In this document: one piece after another, positions 6,623 to 8,780 of the stretch
Numbering within the stretch: the first letter of the stretch is position 1
Layout: every line of letters begins with the position of its first letter
NCBI GenBank assembly: GCA_030740295.1
Contig: JASLXP010001130.1
Location: 1-8,780, forward strand
DNA from: Planctomycetota bacterium
Lineage (GTDB): Bacteria > Planctomycetota > PUPC01 > JACPCR01
Reading direction: 5' to 3'
DNA length: 8,780 bases
Made by a program: the position numbers and the translations under genes
Notes under the pieces: model-generated
What the model saw: only the letters and a program-made list of their open reading frames with translations
The model's database searches: none
What the model was told of the DNA's origin: nothing

Positions 6623-7585
6623 ATGTGTATCCCGGGGCGTAGCGGCTGTGCGGCTTTCATCATCATTCTTGTCATGGGGCCGGGCCTCAACCATAGTTTT
6701 GCCCAGGCGCCTAACAAAGACAGCCTGCTGGCACCTTTCCGCACGGGGGGAAATGATGGCCTCAACGGCCTGTTACTTGTGCCCGGGATGGAGAGTGCCA
6801 TCGCCTTGGGAAAAAAGACATTCAAGGCTGAATTGGGACTCGACTATGTGCTGAATGATTTTGGCGATACGAACGGGAACTCTCGTTTCACCATGGACAA
6901 TTCCGTTCTTGAGTTCAGCGCGCACCTGTCGTACGGGGTTGCAGATTTTCTGGATATTGGAATCCATGTCCCGTACACCTCCACCGACAGCATCGTCGGC
7001 ATTATCGAAGGCGAAGCGTTGTTCGACGTAACCTCGGGCAGCAATTCAACTGATCCTGGCAATGAAATGAGCGACCCTGTCTTGGAGGCCAAATTCCAGG
7101 TGTGGGGCGGGAAACAACCCGGGACGGGGTTTTCGCTTCGCTCCAAGATCAAGATCCCTCTCGCTGATGAGCGTGATCTGCACTCGAGCGGCGGCGTTGA
7201 TGTCTCGCTGGGCGTGCTTTACACCGAGGAGAGTTCTTACGGGGTCCTGCATCTCAATCTCGATTACATTGCCTACGGCAGCCATAACAGCTTTAGGCCC
7301 CAGGCAAACGTGGATCTGACGGACACAGTCTTAGTGGGGGCCGCGTATATGTTCGAGGTCAAAGAGAACCAATTGTCGGTGGGAGCGCAGGCTTACACGT
7401 ACTTGAATCCTTATCGAGATACCAATGGGAATCTGGACGGGCTGGATGGTCCGCCTCTTGGGATCATGATCGGTACCCGCTGGTTTCCATGGAAGAACTT
7501 CGGCATCGAATTCTCAGCCGGGCCAGGTCTCACCAGTGATTCTGGGAGCTTTTATGCATTCTTGAATCTCTCATACCAGCTCTGA
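6623..7585 (+). CDS. Predicted outer-membrane beta-barrel protein of unknown function
   Basis: This 320-residue protein has a signal peptide (hydrophobic core AAFIIILVMGPGL at 10-22, probable cleavage near FAQA at 26-29). The mature part consists of many short alternating strands with aromatic and glycine ends, for example FKAELGLDYVL (67-77), VLEFSAHLSYGVADFLDIGIHVPY (split at 95-118), FSLRSKIKIPL (170-180), VDVSLGVLY (192-200), TVLVGAAYMF (235-244), LSVGAQAYTY (251-260) and the terminal SFYAFLNLSYQL. This is the pattern of an outer-membrane barrel, possibly of the DUF3187 or phenol-degradation MetA-like transporter type. I cannot assign a family firmly. Two Asp/Asn-rich DTNGN loops (82-86 and 266-270) could bind calcium. 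The last residue is Leu rather than the Phe most common in barrels, with Tyr two residues before it. It may serve uptake for the neighbouring secreted sugar protein, but that is inference. The remnant of a secreted protein follows 19 bases later. Confidence 0.75.
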   Translation: MCIPGRSGCAAFIIILVMGPGLNHSFAQAPNKDSLLAPFRTGGNDGLNGLLLVPGMESAIALGKKTFKAELGLDYVLNDFGDTNGNSRFTMDNSVLEFSAHLSYGVADFLDIGIHVPYTSTDSIVGIIEGEALFDVTSGSNSTDPGNEMSDPVLEAKFQVWGGKQPGTGFSLRSKIKIPLADERDLHSSGGVDVSLGVLYTEESSYGVLHLNLDYIAYGSHNSFRPQANVDLTDTVLVGAAYMFEVKENQLSVGAQAYTYLNPYRDTNGNLDGLDGPPLGIMIGTRWFPWKNFGIEFSAGPGLTSDSGSFYAFLNLSYQL

Positions 7586-7604
7586 GATCGGCAGGGCTCT
7601 GGAG

Positions 7605-7875
7605 ATGAGTGACTCGCTAAAGTGCTTGACCCTTTGCTCTCTGCTATGTTGTTTCACCGGGTTGTCCGCACAGTCTACCGGTGGGCTGAATGTGGTTCCC
7701 GGCAACAACATCAACGCCACCCGAAGCAACAGCAACAAATCACCGTCTCTATCGTGGTAGACCCGACGGATGCCCAGAAGGTGTTTTTCATTTCGATGAT
7801 GACAACAACACCAATGGACTGTTCATGGGCCGTCTTCGCGCTTGATGGCAGCAGCAGGCTGGCAGCTTCGAGGTG
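7605..7875 (+). pseudogene. Decayed secreted BNR/sialidase-like protein fragment (several frameshifts)
   Basis: Between the barrel and methyltransferase genes lies coding-like sequence broken over all three frames. From the ATG at 7605 it reads a signal peptide (LKCLTLCSLLCCFTGLSAQ) followed by LNVVPGNNINATRSNSNKS and stops at TAG 7758-7760. The continuation is in the second frame, TVSIVVDPTDAQKVFFIS (7742-7795). It then moves to the third frame for DDDNNTNGLFMGR (about 7795-7833) and back to the second for LDGSSRLAASR, which ends at 7875. Joined in order these give LNVNPxxNIN, then AVDPTxPxxLFxISN, then GLFxxRSxDGG. In my recollection that is the N-terminal pattern of secreted BNR-repeat (exo-alpha-sialidase-like) proteins. 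At least three reading-frame breaks in about 270 bases and loss of the repeat region indicate a dead 5' fragment rather than one sequencing error. The family call is recognition only. Confidence 0.65.
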
Positions 7876-7929
7876 AATTGCTCGTTCACTCAATTGAATC
7901 CAATCCGTGGCACTGTTCTGCTTCGAGAG

Positions 7930-8661
7930 ATGACCACTGAAAGCGCATACATTCCTGACGGCTGGACCCACTCCACGGGCTATGCGGCCCGGTACCAGAG
8001 AGAGGAGCAGGTCAGCGAGGTGACGGAACTGCTCAGACTCGAGACAGCGGATGTTCTTCTGGATATTGGTTGTGGCAACGGTGCATTCTCCGTTGCAGCA
8101 GCCGCCGAGTTTCCTGATTGCAGAGTCTGGGCATTCGATGCCCTTGGCACCGCGGTCACAGAATGCAGGAGACGGGCGTCTGAGGCAGGGCTGGACAATC
8201 TGCGAGTGAGCATTGCTCCGGCCGACAAGCTCCCCTTCGAGAATGCCAATGCAGATCGCGTCTTGATGCGAAATGTCCTGCATCACGTCGCATCCGCCGA
8301 TGATGTGATCAGGGAAATAGCTCGAGTTCTCAGACCGAGGGGCTTGGCTCTGCTCGAAGGGCCCGCCAACGTTGGAGACGAATCACTCGGTTCCCTCATT
8401 AGCGAAATCGACATGCTGATGGATGACTCACACCGAAGGACGTATCTCAAGCCAGATGTGATCATGGCTGAGCTTCTCGCCAATGGTATGACGACAGAAA
8501 CCATGATCACGTGGCCCTTCACGAAAACCGTATCGGCAGATCAGAGGGCACTCATCATTCGGCAGCAGGCCGAAGACCTGTCGTGTCTGCAGCAAGAAGG
8601 GGGCGACCGATGGACTATCCAATTCAACATCGTTCGCATCATCGCCAGAAAAGAAAACTAA
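7930..8661 (+). CDS. Class I SAM-dependent methyltransferase
   Basis: The 243-residue protein is a Rossmann-fold methyltransferase of the Methyltransf_11/25, UbiE-like type. Motif I, VLLDIGCGNG (42-51), binds S-adenosylmethionine. D70 in VWAFDA is at the end of the second strand and should contact the ribose. APADKLPF (97-103) matches the adenine-contacting region, and RVLMRNVLHHV (110-120) with the following IREIARVLRPRG is the usual motif around strand 4 and the next helix. The C-terminal 100 residues, which normally hold substrate specificity, are not diagnostic, so the substrate is unknown. The ATG at 7930 is chosen because the sequence resembles family members from there on; the frame also opens at a GTG at 7873 that overlaps the pseudogene remnant. 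Neither start has a good ribosome binding site. No biosynthetic partner genes are seen before the window ends. Confidence 0.88.
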   Translation: MTTESAYIPDGWTHSTGYAARYQREEQVSEVTELLRLETADVLLDIGCGNGAFSVAAAAEFPDCRVWAFDALGTAVTECRRRASEAGLDNLRVSIAPADKLPFENANADRVLMRNVLHHVASADDVIREIARVLRPRGLALLEGPANVGDESLGSLISEIDMLMDDSHRRTYLKPDVIMAELLANGMTTETMITWPFTKTVSADQRALIIRQQAEDLSCLQQEGGDRWTIQFNIVRIIARKEN

Positions 8662-8727
8662 AGCATGGATCAGATTCGAATGGCGCTGACTTAAGCGGTT
8701 TTGGCATTGCTTTCACCATCGTGGCAT

Positions 8728-8780
8728 GGGCGTCTCGCCCGTGGTCAAAGGACTTACGATCCTCCACGGGCGAGACGCCC
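8728..8780. repeat. Nested palindromic repeat, 17-bp perfect inverted arms, each arm a hairpin
   Basis: Arms at 8728-8744 (GGGCGTCTCGCCCGTGG) and 8764-8780 (CCACGGGCGAGACGCCC) are exact reverse complements separated by 19 bases. Each arm is also a small hairpin: GGGCG, a 3-base loop, then CGCCC. The left one extends to an 8-bp stem from 8725 to 8743 with one G-T pair. The structure reaches the last base of the window, so it may continue. It starts about 65 bases after the methyltransferase stop and has no following T-run in view. It looks like an interspersed extragenic palindromic element (REP/BIME-like) rather than an ordinary terminator, although a role in 3' end formation is possible. Confidence 0.75.

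Noticed and set aside
6280..6825. 181-codon open frame on the minus strand spanning the gap between the DUF1080 and barrel genes
   Set aside because: It overlaps two well-supported plus-strand genes and their ribosome binding site, and its translation shows no recognisable domain.
7711..8286. 191-codon open frame on the minus strand opposite the BNR remnant and methyltransferase
   Set aside because: It is antisense to motif I of the methyltransferase and has no domain pattern of its own, despite several cysteines.

Overview
This window looks like part of a chromosome from a Gram-negative-type, environmental heterotrophic bacterium, probably uncultured. A secreted DUF1080 (3-keto-disaccharide hydrolase family) protein, a CBM9-like carbohydrate-binding protein and an outer-membrane beta-barrel together suggest a Planctomycetota/Verrucomicrobiota, Acidobacteriota or Hydrogenedentota-like lineage. 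That placement is an inference from gene content and was not tested by a search. Base composition is moderate and genes lie on both strands in short clusters. No rRNA, tRNA, CRISPR array, transposase or phage gene was seen.

Layout, left to right. (1) Positions 3-1662, + strand: the 3' part of a CBM9-like protein, then an M28-family zinc peptidase. (2) Positions 1674-4585, - strand: a multi-[4Fe-4S] ferredoxin-type protein lies downstream of a large GT-C-fold membrane glycosyltransferase. The peptidase and ferredoxin genes converge with only 11 bases between their stop codons. (3) Positions 4687-5044, + strand: a stand-alone response-regulator receiver, divergent from the glycosyltransferase, whose 5' end appears frameshifted. 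(4) Positions 5265-7585, + strand: a secreted DUF1080 protein with a second degenerate copy of its fold, then an outer-membrane beta-barrel protein. Both have strong Shine-Dalgarno sequences that fix start codons internal to longer open frames. (5) Positions 7605-8661, + strand: the decayed remnant of a secreted BNR/sialidase-like protein, then a class I SAM-dependent methyltransferase. (6) Positions 8725-8780: a strong nested palindromic repeat that runs to the window end.

The genes do not form one obvious pathway. Sugar scavenging at the cell surface is the most coherent theme (CBM9-like protein, DUF1080 protein, outer-membrane barrel and the BNR remnant). The glycosyltransferase points to surface glycan or glycolipid modification. 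The ferredoxin is an electron carrier separated from any visible redox partner. I did not find a convincing new multi-gene system. The most useful leads are two frameshifted genes, the terminal palindromic repeat, and the ferredoxin, which has a duplicated DRRxFF motif and a Cys-to-Ser change in its first cluster motif.
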